From NCBI GenBank assembly GCA_027489965.1, contig JAIXZA010000006.1, forward strand, positions 53,313 to 117,312: DNA of 64,000 nt, in the 5' to 3' direction. The notes under the pieces were generated by a model. The model was not told where the DNA came from, made no database searches, and was given only the letters and a program-made list of their open reading frames with translations. Shown in pieces: positions 63,060-64,000 of this stretch (position 1 is its first letter; the number at the start of each line of letters is the position of its first letter). This stretch comes from Verrucomicrobiaceae bacterium (lineage in GTDB: Bacteria > Verrucomicrobiota > Verrucomicrobiia > Verrucomicrobiales > Verrucomicrobiaceae). The position numbers and the translations under genes were made by a program.

Positions 63060-63704
63060 ATGAAACGATTCCTCCTTCTACTCCTTGGCTTTCTAGCCGC
63101 GTGCCGCCCAACAGCACCTGAAGTGAAGATGGAGCAGTGGGCGCTAATGGAGGGGGCTCTGGCTGGTGCCTGGCAGCAGGCAGGGATTCCTGAGGAGGGC
63201 CCGATAGCGGTGAAGGATGGCGACTTGGAAATCGGCATTGGAGCGCCAATGACTGGGGCGAAGTTCACCGCCTGGGATCAGACGGGAATGCCGGGGACAG
63301 GCTACACGATCCGCTATGAAACGATGCGCGTGGAGGGACGTGACATCTTTGGCATGTGCACCTTTCCGGTGAGCAGCCATGAAGCTCATGCGACGTTTGT
63401 GATTGGCGGCTGGGGCGGCACGGTGACAGGACTCTCCAGCCTGGATTTCCTAGACGCCAGCGAGAACGCGACTCGGGCGGAGCAGACTTTTCAAAACGGG
63501 GTCTGGTATGCCGTACGGATCGAGGTGCGGCCTGAGGATATCCGCGTCTGGATCAATGATCGACCGGTGGTGAACGCGAGCATCAAAGGCAAGAAAGTAT
63601 CCCTGCGGCCAGGGGACATTGATCACTGCCTGCCCTTTGGTTTTGCCACCTGGGGAACAAAGGCCAAGGTGCGGAGAGTTTTCGTGGCTGTTTTACAGGA
63701 TTAA
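63060..63704 (+). CDS. Probable lipoprotein with a DUF1080-like region
   Basis: A 214-residue protein with a lipoprotein-like signal: LLLLLGFLAACRP, lipid-attached Cys at about residue 15. The body (TGYTIRYETMRVEGRDIFG, NGVWYAVRIEVRPEDIRVW, FGFATWGTKAKVRRV) resembles the concanavalin-like DUF1080 fold. The last codons and stop lie inside a dispersed repeat (copy at 63690), so the C-terminus may have been changed by its insertion. The ATG at 63060 is chosen over an upstream start at 63045. Confidence 0.65.
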   Translation: MKRFLLLLLGFLAACRPTAPEVKMEQWALMEGALAGAWQQAGIPEEGPIAVKDGDLEIGIGAPMTGAKFTAWDQTGMPGTGYTIRYETMRVEGRDIFGMCTFPVSSHEAHATFVIGGWGGTVTGLSSLDFLDASENATRAEQTFQNGVWYAVRIEVRPEDIRVWINDRPVVNASIKGKKVSLRPGDIDHCLPFGFATWGTKAKVRRVFVAVLQD

Positions 63705-63765
63705 CAGGAGAACAGGATTAACAGAAAGCCAAACCTCCTGATCTTCACTGTGCCTGAATTCACCA
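63690..63765. repeat. Dispersed direct repeat, copy A (76 bp)
   Basis: Identical over at least 76 bases to 63925-64000. It starts with GTTTTACAGGATTAACAGGA, contains a second ACAGGATTAACAG, and runs on into a non-repetitive-looking half ending GAATTCACCA. The first 15 bases code the end of the lipoprotein at 63060. Confidence 0.95.
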
Positions 63766-63785
63766 AAGCCAAAGAACAGGAAAAG

Positions 63786-63828
63786 AAAAAATCCTGTTAA
63801 TCTTGTCTTCTTGTTAATCCTGTAAAAT
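63786..63828. repeat. Inverted partner of the dispersed repeat
   Basis: The complement reads TTTTACAGGATTAACAAG, then ACAAGATTAACAGGATT, so this is an inverted, slightly divergent form of the first part of copy A. Together they could fold into a long hairpin, as in REP-type elements. Confidence 0.8.
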
Positions 63829-63924
63829 GCCCACCCTTTTGGTCAGATTCACTTTGATGCAGGTCTGCCTTAGTTAACTCCAAACTCAGTTAATTATCGG
63901 CAGCGGTGAGGAACAGGGCACCTG

Positions 63925-64000
63925 GTTTTACAGGATTAACAGGAGAACAGGATTAACAGAAAGCCAAACCTCCTGATCTTCACTGTGCCTGAATTCACCA
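63925..64000. repeat. Dispersed direct repeat, copy B (cut by window edge)
   Basis: Exact match to copy A for all visible bases, with a spacing of 235 bases between starts. It is truncated at the window end, so the full repeat length is unknown. Confidence 0.95.

Larger units (their letters stand above)
63705..64000. other. Gene-free repeat region at the right edge
   Basis: About 300 bases, mostly repeat copies A and B with an inverted segment between them. I see no coding sequence or tRNA. The element continues past the window edge. Confidence 0.6.

Overview
The window looks like chromosomal DNA from a Verrucomicrobiota bacterium, probably Verrucomicrobiaceae and Prosthecobacter-like. This is inferred from gene content: two DUF1592-type haem proteins with two DUF1552 partners, a DUF1080 protein, a DUF4058 protein, a formylglycine sulfatase, a Planctomycetes/Verrucomicrobia-type ECF sigma factor and a giant secreted beta-strand repeat protein. 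Many genes lack a Shine-Dalgarno sequence. I see no rRNA, CRISPR array, prophage or insertion sequence.

Layout. 0-5 kb: end of a dynamin-like GTPase, mannose-1-phosphate guanylyltransferase, a small membrane protein with a lipoprotein, a zinc-type dehydrogenase and an ECF sigma factor. 5-8.4 kb: two tandem paralogues of unknown function. 8.6-9.5 kb: a decayed two-gene module in which a nucleotidyltransferase carries three separate lesions. 9.7-19 kb: a hexulose-phosphate-synthase-like enzyme, then a five-gene Tat/haem cluster DUF1592-DUF1552-LRR-DUF1552-DUF1592. 18.8-25 kb: a GntR regulator divergent from deoC across a perfect 36-bp palindrome, then an oligopeptide-type ABC operon ending in a membrane-anchored nuclease. 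25-35 kb: hflK-hflC, an amino-acid permease, a di-haem oxidoreductase, queF-queC, a GT-C-like membrane protein, a prenyl synthase, and a GIY-YIG gene between an intact initiator tRNA and a broken copy of it. 35-45 kb: the 1542-residue repeat protein, a sulfatase with an in-frame stop, a HAD hydrolase and a nuclease-ligase fusion. 45-64 kb: a DUF116-prenyl synthase fusion, a Sel1 protein, other secreted proteins, a RodZ-like protein, tRNA-Gln, fabZ, plsC, the operon argH-nudix-tatC, transporters, pheA, and a family of short dispersed repeats.

How genes may work together: TatC would export the two DUF1552 proteins, which carry twin-arginine signals. The palindrome overlaps the best candidate deoC promoter and lies beside the GntR start, so GntR probably represses deoC and itself. 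argH, nudix and tatC overlap or nearly abut and should be co-transcribed. QueF and QueC act at two steps of queuosine synthesis.

Most worth a second look: the tRNA-associated GIY-YIG unit (34.7-35.1 kb), whose stop codon comes from a duplicated anticodon loop; the tandem unknown pair (5.5-8.4 kb); the two-frame overlap at 9.23-9.34 kb; the two domain fusions; and the sulfatase stop that falls on a family-conserved lysine.
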